NCBI GenBank assembly: GCA_026400305.1
Contig: JAPLPI010000162.1
Location: 1-9,391, forward strand
Direction: 5' to 3'
Source of the DNA: Alphaproteobacteria bacterium
Lineage (GTDB): Bacteria; Pseudomonadota; Alphaproteobacteria; Micropepsales; Micropepsaceae
Length of the DNA stretch: 9,391 bases
The first letter of the stretch is position 1, and each line of letters begins with the position of its first letter. The position numbers and the translations under genes were made by a program. Below the pieces are notes generated by a model that searched no databases, was not told the origin of the DNA, and saw nothing but the letters and a program-made list of their open reading frames with translations. Shown here one piece after another: positions 1 through 9,391 of the stretch.

Positions 1-65
1 ATGACAGACGTGTCAAGCCCGCCCGAATAGGCGAGGACGACCTTCTTGATGTCTTTCTTGACCAC
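1..65 (-). CDS. argG: Argininosuccinate synthase, N-terminal fragment (cut by window edge)
   Basis: Only the first 21 codons are present, reading leftward off the window. The peptide MVKKDIKKVVLAYSGGLDTS followed by V contains the SGGLDTS loop, the ATP-pyrophosphatase (PP-loop) nucleotide-binding motif at the extreme N-terminus of argininosuccinate synthases. In that family the enzyme joins citrulline and aspartate with ATP in the cytoplasm, the penultimate step of arginine synthesis. I chose the GTG at 65-63 because GGGGA (78-74, minus strand) sits about 9 bases upstream as a ribosome binding site. An in-frame TTG at 80-78 is a less likely alternative. The gene lies 51 bases after the rlmN stop on the same strand, so it may be read through from rlmN or have its own promoter. 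I see no convincing terminator between them. Identification is strong despite the short length, because this N-terminus is highly characteristic. Confidence 0.85.
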   Translation of the reverse strand, partial: MVKKDIKKVVLAYSGGLDTSV

Positions 66-116
66 GTCAAAAATCCCCAAAAATCGCCGGGACTATAGGC
101 AAAAAAGCCCCGAAAT

Positions 117-1259
117 CTAGTGCGGCATCCGGGCCAGCTGACCCGATTGCACGTCTGCCAGCTTTTCGGCAGCGAGCCGCGCCGAAGCGCGCTCTTTCAC
201 GCTTTCGCTCTTGAGCTGGCCGCAGGCGGCCATGATGTCCCGGCCGCGCGGAGTTCTGACCGGCGAGGCATAGCCGGCCTTATTGACGATCTCGGCGAAC
301 TTCTCAATCTGGCTCCAGTCGGAGCATTCATAGGGGGCGCCCGGCCAGGCGTTGAACGGGATCAGGTTGATCTTGGCGGGGATGCCCGCCACCAGCTTCA
401 CCAGCGCCCGCGCATCGGCCAGGGAGTCGTTCACACCCTTCAGCATCACATATTCAAACGTGATGCGCCGCGCGTTGGACGCGCCGGGATAGGTGCGGCA
501 GGCTTCCATCAGTTCGGCGATGGGATACTTCTTGTTGATCGGCACGATCTGGTCGCGGATCTCGTCGGTCACCGCATGCAGCGAGATGGCCAGCGACGAG
601 CCGATCTCGTTGCCGGCGCGCGGGATCATCGGCACCACGCCGGCGGTCGAAAGCGTGACGCGGCGCTTGGACATGGCGATGGCGTCGCCATCCATGGCGA
701 TGGCCAGCGCGGATTTCACATGATCGAAATTGTATAGCGGCTCGCCCATCCCCATCATCACGATGTTGGTGACCTTGCGGCCCGGCGCGGTCGACGGCCA
801 ATCCTCCAGCGTGTCCTTGGCAATCAGGATCTGGCCCAGGATTTCGTCGGGATTCAGGTTGCGCACCAGCTTCTGGGTGCCGGTGTGGCAGAAGCGGCAG
901 GTCAAGGTGCAGCCCACCTGCGAGGACACGCACAGTGTGCCGCGATCCGCCTCGGGGATATAGACGGTCTCGAACTCGATGCCCGCGCCGGTTTTCAGCA
1001 GCCATTTGCGGGTGCCGTCCTCAGACAGTTGCGCGGTGACGACCTCGGGCCGATCAAGCGAGAAATTCTGCTCCAGCAGCCCGCGGAAATCCTTGGCCAG
1101 GTTGGTCATGGCGGCGAAGTCGCGCGCGCCATGGACATAGATCCAGTTCCACAACTGGTTGACTCGCATGGGAAGCGATTTTGCCGGCACGCCCGAGGCA
1201 GCCAAAGCCGTCTTCAGCGCCTCCCTGTCGAGACCAATGAGGAGGAGACGTTTTTCCAT
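117..1259 (-). CDS. rlmN: 23S rRNA (adenine2503-C2)/tRNA (adenine37-C2) methyltransferase RlmN
   Basis: Radical-SAM methyltransferase that, in this family, methylates C2 of A2503 in 23S rRNA and of A37 in some tRNAs in the cytoplasm. Length is 380 aa, normal for RlmN (E. coli 384). Counting from the ATG, the CxxxCxxC iron-sulfur motif (CTLTCRFC) is at residues 117-124. The Cys of [10 protein letters not shown] at 110 matches E. coli Cys118, and the Cys of [10 protein letters not shown] near 346 matches the methyl-carrying Cys355. The SAM-binding GMGEPLYN segment (about 170) and [10 protein letters not shown] (about 227) are also typical. The start is ATG 1259-1257, overlapping the TGA of the upstream ialB gene by one base (TGATG). 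A GTG one codon earlier (1262) would give a 4-base overlap and 381 aa; I cannot tell which is used. No separate ribosome binding site is obvious, which fits translational coupling to ialB. Confidence 0.96.
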   Translation of the reverse strand: MEKRLLLIGLDREALKTALAASGVPAKSLPMRVNQLWNWIYVHGARDFAAMTNLAKDFRGLLEQNFSLDRPEVVTAQLSEDGTRKWLLKTGAGIEFETVYIPEADRGTLCVSSQVGCTLTCRFCHTGTQKLVRNLNPDEILGQILIAKDTLEDWPSTAPGRKVTNIVMMGMGEPLYNFDHVKSALAIAMDGDAIAMSKRRVTLSTAGVVPMIPRAGNEIGSSLAISLHAVTDEIRDQIVPINKKYPIAELMEACRTYPGASNARRITFEYVMLKGVNDSLADARALVKLVAGIPAKINLIPFNAWPGAPYECSDWSQIEKFAEIVNKAGYASPVRTPRGRDIMAACGQLKSESVKERASARLAAEKLADVQSGQLARMPH

Positions 1260-1783
1260 CACATATTACAGGCGGCGTGCACCTTGGCCATCGCGTCATT
1301 GAAGCCGGACAGGCTGTAGGTGTCGCTGGTCTTGGTGCCCTTGCTCGAAACGCCGCTGGCCACCGCCGACACGCCGCCGCTCATGGCCGAGACCAGGCGC
1401 GGATTGTCGTTCAGCTGCTGCAGCCAGGCGCTACCATCCTTGCCGTTGTTGCGGATGAAGAAGGAAAACTTTTCGGGGCCGACGCCCAGGGCAGCAGTGC
1501 CGCCTTCCTTGGCCTGATAGCCGTACACGATCTGGGGTTCCGCCTTGACCTTGCGGCTGGGCCAGTCCGACACCATCAGATAGATGGAACCGCGCTTGGC
1601 GGCCCTGGGCTGGGTGGCGCGGGGCTTGGACAGGGCATAGCAGGTCAGGCTGGAACCTGTACCCGAGGAGAAAGCCGACCAGTTGCCGAACACGCCCAGC
1701 AGGTTCACCGGTTCCGCCATCGCGGGCGCAGAAGCGCCCATGCAAAGGGCGGCGGCGGTGAAAAGTCCCAAAATTCTGGTCAT
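1259..1783 (-). CDS. Invasion-associated locus B (IalB) family secreted protein
   Basis: A 174-aa predicted periplasmic protein. Residues 1-23 form a signal peptide: MTR, a hydrophobic core [12 protein letters not shown], then APAMA before EP. The mature part starts with [11 protein letters not shown] and [12 protein letters not shown], followed by [11 protein letters not shown] and [12 protein letters not shown]. That is the layout of the IalB family, small secreted beta-rich proteins found mainly in alphaproteobacteria. Two mature cysteines, C48 and C172, could form a disulfide. The family is named after a Bartonella protein linked to erythrocyte invasion; in most members no molecular function is known and the name does not imply virulence. 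The reading frame is open back to 1906, but I chose ATG 1783 because GGAG (1792-1789) lies 5 bases upstream and the signal peptide begins exactly there. It overlaps rlmN by one base and follows the permease gene by 106 bases. Confidence 0.85.
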   Translation of the reverse strand: MTRILGLFTAAALCMGASAPAMAEPVNLLGVFGNWSAFSSGTGSSLTCYALSKPRATQPRAAKRGSIYLMVSDWPSRKVKAEPQIVYGYQAKEGGTAALGVGPEKFSFFIRNNGKDGSAWLQQLNDNPRLVSAMSGGVSAVASGVSSKGTKTSDTYSLSGFNDAMAKVHAACNM

Positions 1784-1788
1784 ATCGA

Positions 1789-1792
1789 CTCC
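1789..1792 (-). promoter_or_regulatory. Ribosome binding site deciding the ialB start
   Basis: GGAG on the minus strand, 5 bases before ATG 1783-1781. It supports starting the IalB-family protein at the signal peptide rather than 41 codons further upstream, where the extra residues (rich in R, P and G) do not look like a secreted protein's N-terminus. Confidence 0.65.
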
Positions 1793-1852
1793 GGCAGATG
1801 AACCCGGTGCGGAAAATCGCAGCGGAATCGGGCGTTTGTGTGATCGGGCGGC

Positions 1853-1882
1853 AAGATACTGGACCCTGCCAGGCCACCGCAA
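1853..1882 (-). promoter_or_regulatory. Possible promoter for ialB-rlmN
   Basis: In the 106-base gap between the permease stop and the ialB start, the minus strand carries TTGCGG (1882-1877) and, after 18 bases, TATCTT (1858-1853). These are partial matches to sigma-70 -35 and -10 hexamers. The placement is sensible, about 70 bases before the ialB ATG, but both boxes are weak and the call rests on pattern alone. The rest of the gap shows no stem followed by a T-run, so I see no terminator for the upstream ABC genes. Confidence 0.25.
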
Positions 1883-1889
1883 GCCATGT

Positions 1890-2681
1890 CTATTCTCGAA
1901 GCCCATAGCCGCGGGAGAACAGGCGCCATACCAGCCCGCCCAGGGCGGCGATCATCAGCAGGGTCAGTGCGATGGAAAGACCCTGCGGCGCCTCATCCAC
2001 GCCAATCATCGCGCCGCGGATTCCGTTGATGAAATAGAAGAAGGGATTGGCCCAGAGCATCCAGTGCAACCAGTCCGGCAGCATCTTCATGGTGAAGAAG
2101 CTGCCGCCCAGCATGGACAGCGGCGTCAGGAAAAACACCACGGGCATGTTGAGCTGCTCGAAGCTCTTGGACCACAGACCGACCAGTATTCCCGCCAGGC
2201 CGAAGATGATCGAAACTGCCACGATCCAGAACACAAAGAGCGGCCAGGATTCGATCGTCGTGGCGCAAAAGCCAAGACCCAGGATCAGGATGCCGAGGCC
2301 GGTGACGGTGGCGCGCACCACCACGGTGGTCAGGCTGCCCACCACCATTTCCAGATAAGACAATGGCGCGACCAGCATCTCCTCCACAAAGCGCATGAAA
2401 CGGGAAAAATAGATTGCCGAGGAGGATTGCAGGAAGGCGGCGGTGATGATGTTCATCATCAGCACGCCCGGCATCACGAACTCGATGTATTTGTGGCCGC
2501 CGATGGTGCGCATGGTGCCGCCCAGCACATAGCCGAACACGAAAATGAACAGCAGCGCCGAACTCCAGGGCGCGATGAAGACCTGGATCGGCACGCGCAG
2601 CATGCGCTGCACGTCGCGGCGCACGATGGTGCCAAGCCCCACCCAGTTCACGCCCATCGGTTTGAGATCCGGCACGCTCAT
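1890..2681 (-). CDS. ABC-2 type transporter permease (YadH-like)
   Basis: A 263-aa inner-membrane permease with about six hydrophobic segments, near residues 41-56, 68-90, 114-138, 147-169, 179-196 and 235-253. Family features are VMPGVLMMNIITAAF (69-83), the conserved FVEEMLVAPLSYLE stretch (98-111) and NPFFYFINGIRGAMIG (212-227), which closely follow the pattern of E. coli YadH and the NodJ/ABC-2 exporters. Length is normal (YadH 256). ABC-2 permeases of this type export hydrophobic compounds, drugs or glycan precursors; nothing here identifies the substrate. Its ATG follows the TAG of the ATPase gene with no gap (TAGATG), so the pair is surely co-transcribed and probably translationally coupled. 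A GGGG in the end of the ATPase gene is the likely ribosome binding site. Confidence 0.9.
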   Translation of the reverse strand: MSVPDLKPMGVNWVGLGTIVRRDVQRMLRVPIQVFIAPWSSALLFIFVFGYVLGGTMRTIGGHKYIEFVMPGVLMMNIITAAFLQSSSAIYFSRFMRFVEEMLVAPLSYLEMVVGSLTTVVVRATVTGLGILILGLGFCATTIESWPLFVFWIVAVSIIFGLAGILVGLWSKSFEQLNMPVVFFLTPLSMLGGSFFTMKMLPDWLHWMLWANPFFYFINGIRGAMIGVDEAPQGLSIALTLLMIAALGGLVWRLFSRGYGLRE

Positions 2682-3431
2682 CTATTGCCCCGCGACATGA
2701 TCGGCCTCGGCGCCCGTGGCGACCAGATAGGCGTGCTCCAGGCTGCCGGGTGTGCCCGCCATCTCGTCCTTGGTGCCCTGGCGCACGATCCTACCCCTGG
2801 CAACGATGGCGATGTCGCGGCATAGCCGCTCCACCTCTTCAAGGTAATGCGAGGTCAGCAGGATGGTGCGGCCGTCCTGGTTGATCTCGGTCAGGTAGTT
2901 CCAAAGCACCCGGCGCAGCTCGACATCCACGCCGGCCGTGGGCTCGTCCAAGATGATCAGCTTGGGGTCATGCACCAGCGCGCGCGCCAGCACCACGCGG
3001 CGCTTGAGGCCGCCCGACAATTCGCGAAAGGTTTTCTTCAGGTGCGGCGTCAGTTCGAACTGCTCCATCAGATAATTGACGCGCGATTTGAGCTCGGCCG
3101 CGCCCATTCCGAAATAGCCGCCCGCCCAACTCACAATGTCGGCGGGCTTGGCAAAGGGGTCGACATTGAATTCCTGGGGGCACAGCCCGACCAGCCTGCG
3201 GGCTTCGCGATAATTCTTCACCGCGTCCAGGCCGAAAATCTCGATCGTGCCCGATGTCGGATTGGCGATGCCGGTGACGCAATGGATGGTGGTGGATTTG
3301 CCGGCGCCGTTGGGACCCAGGAAGCCGAAGAAATCGCCCTCCTCCACCGTCAGCGACAGATCTTCCACCGCAACATTGCCGCGGCGATAGACCTTGCGGA
3401 GATTGGTGACTTTCAGGGCGGGGGTGGCCAT
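2682..3431 (-). CDS. ABC transporter ATP-binding protein (YadG-like exporter ATPase)
   Basis: A 249-aa cytoplasmic ATPase that drives the adjacent permease. All the nucleotide-binding motifs are intact: Walker A GPNGAGKST (39-47), Q-loop Gln86 in VGLCPQEFN, signature LSGGLKRR (138-145), Walker B LIILDEP (158-164) followed by TAGVD as D-loop, and switch His195 in LTSHYLEE. The combination with an ABC-2 permease, and signature LSGG-x-KRR, puts it in the YadG/NodI/CcmA-type export subfamily. It is shorter than E. coli YadG (308), lacking most of the C-terminal extension but complete in its core. A weak AAGAG lies just before ATG 3431. The RNA methyltransferase gene ends 36 bases upstream on the same strand, so these three genes could form one transcript. 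Substrate unknown. Confidence 0.93.
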   Translation of the reverse strand: MATPALKVTNLRKVYRRGNVAVEDLSLTVEEGDFFGFLGPNGAGKSTTIHCVTGIANPTSGTIEIFGLDAVKNYREARRLVGLCPQEFNVDPFAKPADIVSWAGGYFGMGAAELKSRVNYLMEQFELTPHLKKTFRELSGGLKRRVVLARALVHDPKLIILDEPTAGVDVELRRVLWNYLTEINQDGRTILLTSHYLEEVERLCRDIAIVARGRIVRQGTKDEMAGTPGSLEHAYLVATGAEADHVAGQ

Positions 3432-3467
3432 GGCTCTTATATGGACTGACTCCCCGGATTTCCAAGC

Positions 3468-4001
3468 CTAATAATCGCGCGGCTTCGACTTTGGCTCGCC
3501 CCAGCTGTGCGGCGGCGGCAGGTCCACAACGTCCCCGCCCGGCGTGATGGGCCGCCCGCCATAGCCGCCAAGATTCACGAGACGGTCATACAGCACGATG
3601 GCGCCGGCCATGCCGACATTGATGGAGAAACGCGTTGGAATCTTCACCACGAATTCGCACAGGGACAGCATCTGGGGCGACAGGGAATAACGCTCGGCCC
3701 CAAAGACATAGGCGGCGCGGCTGGGATGACGAAAGCGCGGCAATTCCAACGCATCGTCGGTGATCTCCACCCCCACCAGCCGGCAGCCCAGCGGCAGGCG
3801 GAAGTCCGACGGATGATCGTAGGAATAGAAAGGCAGCACACCTTCGGCATTGGACGTGTCGCTGTTGGCCCTGGCCAGGTTCAGCCGCGGTGCGACGGAG
3901 AAGAAGAATCTGGCGTCAAAGGCATGCGCTATCCGCACCAGATTGCCCAGGTTCATGGGCTTGGACACGCCTTCCACGCCGACGGCAAAATATCCCTTCA
4001 T
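3468..4001 (-). CDS. SpoU/TrmH-family RNA 2'-O-methyltransferase
   Basis: A 177-aa protein with the three motifs of the SPOUT class. Motif 1 is KPMNLGNLVRIAHAF (14-28), with Asn17 and Arg23. Motif 2 is YVFGAERYSLS (98-108), and motif 3 is IPTRFSINVGMAGAIVLYDR (121-140), with the Ser-Ile-Asn-Val core. These form the trefoil knot that binds S-adenosylmethionine; relatives methylate ribose 2'-OH groups in tRNA or rRNA. It is the catalytic domain only, with no N-terminal RNA-binding extension such as the L30e-like domain of larger family members. The C-terminal 35 residues (rich in G and P, ending PKSKPRDY) are probably disordered. The specific RNA target cannot be read from the sequence, so I give no gene symbol. 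A GGCGG-like stretch sits just before ATG 4001. Confidence 0.88.
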   Translation of the reverse strand: MKGYFAVGVEGVSKPMNLGNLVRIAHAFDARFFFSVAPRLNLARANSDTSNAEGVLPFYSYDHPSDFRLPLGCRLVGVEITDDALELPRFRHPSRAAYVFGAERYSLSPQMLSLCEFVVKIPTRFSINVGMAGAIVLYDRLVNLGGYGGRPITPGGDVVDLPPPHSWGEPKSKPRDY

Positions 4002-4033
4002 GCCGCCTGCCTATACGATTCAGACTTGGCTTG

Positions 4034-4384
4034 CTACCGTCCCAGGCGGCCCGTGCCCAGCGCGGCCAGGTCTGAGCGGTCAAGGAAGAGCGTCTGATAC
4101 TCGATATCCCGGATGAAGCATTCGCGCTCACTGCCGGCATTGCGCAGCAACACCGAGACGCCCTTGGCGTCGCAGGACAGGCGCCCCACGCCATAGTCCT
4201 TGAAGCGCAACCCGAACTGGCGGTCGATTTCGTAGCACTTGGCCGTGAAGTTCAACCGGTAGCGCACCCGCGCCGTGTCGGTGATGATCAGCGAAAGGGC
4301 GCCGTGGGCGTATTGAAAGTCTTAGATATTGCCCTGCTACAGGCAGTGCCGTCCCGACGGGACCGGCGCCGGTTCGCGCCCGTT
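4034..4384 (-). pseudogene. Decayed gene for a small cysteine-containing (DUF6491-like) protein
   Basis: The intact part is 4267-4034 (77 codons from a GTG; no earlier start before a stop). The same frame continues upstream with convincing coding sequence: AHGALSLIITDTARVRYRLNF just before and into the GTG. It is then broken by TAA (4324-4322) and TAG (4339-4337), beyond which it reads REPAPVPSGRHCL. Third codon positions stay mostly G or C through both stops. Ignoring the stops, the pattern is Cys, then about 30 residues to YRLNFTAKC, then GRLSCDAKG and RECFIRDIEYQ. This resembles small secreted alphaproteobacterial proteins of the DUF6491 kind (Cys...YRL...C...GxxC...CxIxxI); the family assignment is pattern recognition only. 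The signal peptide is missing or unreadable. If a product is made, it would be the 77-aa C-terminal piece. Sequencing error is the alternative to real decay. Confidence 0.5.
4351..4373. repeat. Two overlapping inverted repeats
   Basis: GTCCCG-A-CGGGAC (4351-4363) is followed without a break by the perfect 12-base palindrome ACCGGCGCCGGT (4362-4373). They lie in the degraded stretch between the two pseudogene remnants, downstream of thiC. As RNA they could form short GC-rich hairpins, but no T-run follows on either strand, so I do not call a terminator. Confidence 0.5.
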
Positions 4385-4390
4385 TGATTT

Positions 4391-6495
<2,105 letters not shown>

Positions 6496-6500
6496 TCCGG

Positions 6501-6506
6501 GTTATA
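6501..6506 (-). promoter_or_regulatory. Possible -10 box of the thiC promoter
   Basis: TATAAC on the minus strand, five of six matches to TATAAT. Transcription starting about 7 bases later would begin close to 6495, exactly where riboswitch helix P1 starts, which is the reason to take it seriously. No recognisable -35 hexamer lies 16-18 bases upstream, where the sequence is the GC-rich end of the creatininase-family gene. Confidence 0.3.
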
Positions 6507-6511
6507 GCCCC

Positions 6512-6528
6512 AGCGCCCCCGCGGCGCT
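6512..6528 (-). terminator. GC-rich stem-loop at the end of the creatininase-family gene
   Basis: On the minus strand AGCGCC-GCGGG-GGCGCT forms a perfect 6-bp stem with a 5-base loop. Its first bases are the last two bases of the TAG stop codon. It lies between the creatininase-family gene and the thi box, where a terminator would be useful to isolate thiC. It is not followed by a T-run (the next bases are GGGGCTATAAC), so intrinsic termination is doubtful; it may only protect a 3' end or be chance in GC-rich DNA. Confidence 0.25.
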
Positions 6529-7291
6529 AGGACGCCGCGAAGGTGCGAAACTCCGAAATCACCGCCTTGACCGCCGCCGCGACGATCTTTTCCCCAGCTT
6601 CCACATTGGCTTGGGAAGGATCAGAACCGATGCGCCCGTCCGGGAAACGGCGGCGATAATCATCGGCGTCCAGGATCGGGCCGTTGGGGGCGATTCGCGG
6701 GCTCATGGCCACCGACTTCACCGCTTCGGGATAGCCGGCCCAGGTGACCGACACTTCGGACGGCGTGGCATGGCTGCCTTCGCCCACCGGAAACAGCTGG
6801 CGGCAGACATCCATCACCCCGTTCAGCTCCCACCAGTTGCGCAAGGTACAGCGCAGCGGCGGATGGTTGGAGCCGGCGTGGGAACCCCCTGAACCATTTG
6901 AAAAAGTGACACCGTGATAGATTTCAGAAAATGCCGCGGTGATGGTGGCGATATTGCCGCCATGGCCGTTCAGCCAATAGATGCGCTCAAAGCCGTGGCG
7001 CACCAGCGACTGGGCCCAGTCCTGCATCGCCGCGATCATGGTCGAGGGACGCAAGGTGATGGTGCCGACAAAGCCCATATGGTGTTGCGCCTGGCCGACA
7101 TTGAAGGTGGGCCCGATCAGGATTCCCGCCTCGTCGCCCGCCCGCTTGCCGATGATTTCCGGGCACAGCGCATCAGTGCCCAGCAGCCCGTTGGGGCCAT
7201 GCTGTTCGGTGGAGCCGATGGGGATCAGGATGGCCTTGGACTTGGCCAAGTAGGCCTCGACCTCGGGCCAGGTGGACAGATGAAGCTGCAT
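6527..7291 (-). CDS. Creatininase-family amidohydrolase
   Basis: A 254-aa cytoplasmic protein of the creatininase family, metal-dependent hydrolases of cyclic or linear amides. Family members include creatininase, the FAPy deformylase of archaeal riboflavin/F420 synthesis and MftE. Motifs seen are PIGSTEQHGPNGLLGTDA (24-41), giving candidate ligands Glu29, His31 and Asp40; NGHGGN (108-113) with His110; and GEGSHATPSEVS (170-181) with His174 and Glu179. All expected metal ligands appear intact, so it should be active. The substrate cannot be inferred; most annotated members are not true creatininases. Length matches the family (about 240-270). ATG 7291 has only a weak ribosome binding site. 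It lies upstream of the thiC riboswitch on the same strand and is divergent from acsA, with 71 bases between the two start codons. Confidence 0.87.
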   Translation of the reverse strand: MQLHLSTWPEVEAYLAKSKAILIPIGSTEQHGPNGLLGTDALCPEIIGKRAGDEAGILIGPTFNVGQAQHHMGFVGTITLRPSTMIAAMQDWAQSLVRHGFERIYWLNGHGGNIATITAAFSEIYHGVTFSNGSGGSHAGSNHPPLRCTLRNWWELNGVMDVCRQLFPVGEGSHATPSEVSVTWAGYPEAVKSVAMSPRIAPNGPILDADDYRRRFPDGRIGSDPSQANVEAGEKIVAAAVKAVISEFRTFAAS

Positions 7292-7362
7292 AGCTGCCGT
7301 CTTGATGTTGAGATGCGATCATAGCACCATCGCACCAGACACAAGTGAAAAGAGACAGCGAT
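7292..7362. promoter_or_regulatory. Divergent intergenic region between creatininase-family gene and acsA
   Basis: These 71 bases must hold or overlap both promoters of the divergent genes, unless promoters lie inside the coding regions. A TTGATG at 7302-7307 could be a plus-strand -35, but no good -10 follows at 16-18 bases. AGAGA at 7351-7355, 7 bases before ATG 7363, is a plausible ribosome binding site for acsA. I see no clear operator palindrome. Confidence 0.35.
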
Positions 7363-9296
<1,934 letters not shown>

Positions 9297-9297
<1 letters not shown>

Positions 9298-9391
9298 TGC
9301 TGATATTTTTGTATGTGCTCGCGGCGATTGGCGTGGCCTTTTGGGCCAAGCAGGACGGCCGCCGCGCCGGGGTGTGGTTCCTAGCGTCCAT
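9297..9391 (+). CDS. Small predicted membrane protein, N-terminal part (cut by window edge)
   Basis: ATG 9297-9299 overlaps the acsA TAA by one base (TAATG), so translation is probably coupled to acsA. The visible 31 residues read MLIFLYVLAAIGVAFWAKQD, then GRRAGVWFLAS and on past the edge. That is one transmembrane helix (about 2-17), a short positively charged loop with GRRAG, and the start of a second hydrophobic segment. This is the layout of many small two-helix inner-membrane proteins of unknown function. I do not recognise the gene. Its tight coupling suggests joint expression with acsA but not a defined role. Confidence 0.6.

Noticed and set aside
66..119. Possible terminator or promoter between rlmN and argG (T-runs, TATAGT on the minus strand)
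   Set aside because: The T-runs are not preceded by a stem, and the TATAGT has no matching -35 at a proper distance, so neither call is supported.
1683..2825. Plus-strand open frame of 380 codons opposite ialB and the ABC permease
   Set aside because: His/Gln/Arg-rich antisense shadow of an intact transporter permease; no domain, signal or ribosome binding site of its own.
4322..4339. Stop-codon reassignment or selenocysteine/pyrrolysine use
   Set aside because: Neighbouring genes end normally with TAG, TAA and TGA. Two different stop types are involved, and no recoding element is visible.

Overview
The window reads as a chromosomal housekeeping segment of a GC-rich alphaproteobacterium. 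The main clues are an IalB-family secreted protein overlapping rlmN, a thi-box riboswitch directly in front of thiC, strong G/C preference at third codon positions, and the overall gene style. I cannot name the genus with confidence. I see no phage genes, insertion sequences, CRISPR arrays, tRNAs or rRNAs.

Layout. Everything from position 1 to 7291 is on the minus strand; only the right-hand end is on the plus strand. In minus-strand transcription order: a creatininase-family amidohydrolase (7291-6527); a TPP riboswitch (about 6495-6412); thiC (6403-4589); about 555 bases (4592-4034) with no intact gene, holding what look like two decayed secreted-protein genes; a SpoU/TrmH-type RNA methyltransferase (4001-3468); a YadGH-like ABC-2 exporter pair with ATPase (3431-2682) and permease (2681-1890) directly abutting; an IalB-family secreted protein (1783-1259); rlmN (1259-117), whose start overlaps the ialB stop; and the first 21 codons of argG (65-1, running off the left edge). 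Divergently on the plus strand are acetyl-CoA synthetase acsA (7363-9297) and the start of a small membrane protein whose ATG overlaps the acsA stop.

How it works together. thiC makes the pyrimidine half of thiamine and is controlled by its own riboswitch, whose closing helix P1 ends right beside the Shine-Dalgarno sequence; direct translational control is therefore likely. rlmN and the SpoU-family enzyme modify RNA, the ABC pair is an exporter of unknown substrate, and acsA activates acetate. There is no single pathway joining them.

The most unusual part is 4034-4592. An ATG overlapping the thiC stop opens a convincing signal peptide, but the frame is lost after 33 codons and coding-like sequence continues in the other two frames. 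Downstream, a conserved-looking cysteine-containing domain is interrupted by TAG and TAA within 18 bases while codon bias continues through both stops. I read these as recent pseudogenes (or, less likely, assembly errors). I did not find a convincing novel system here.
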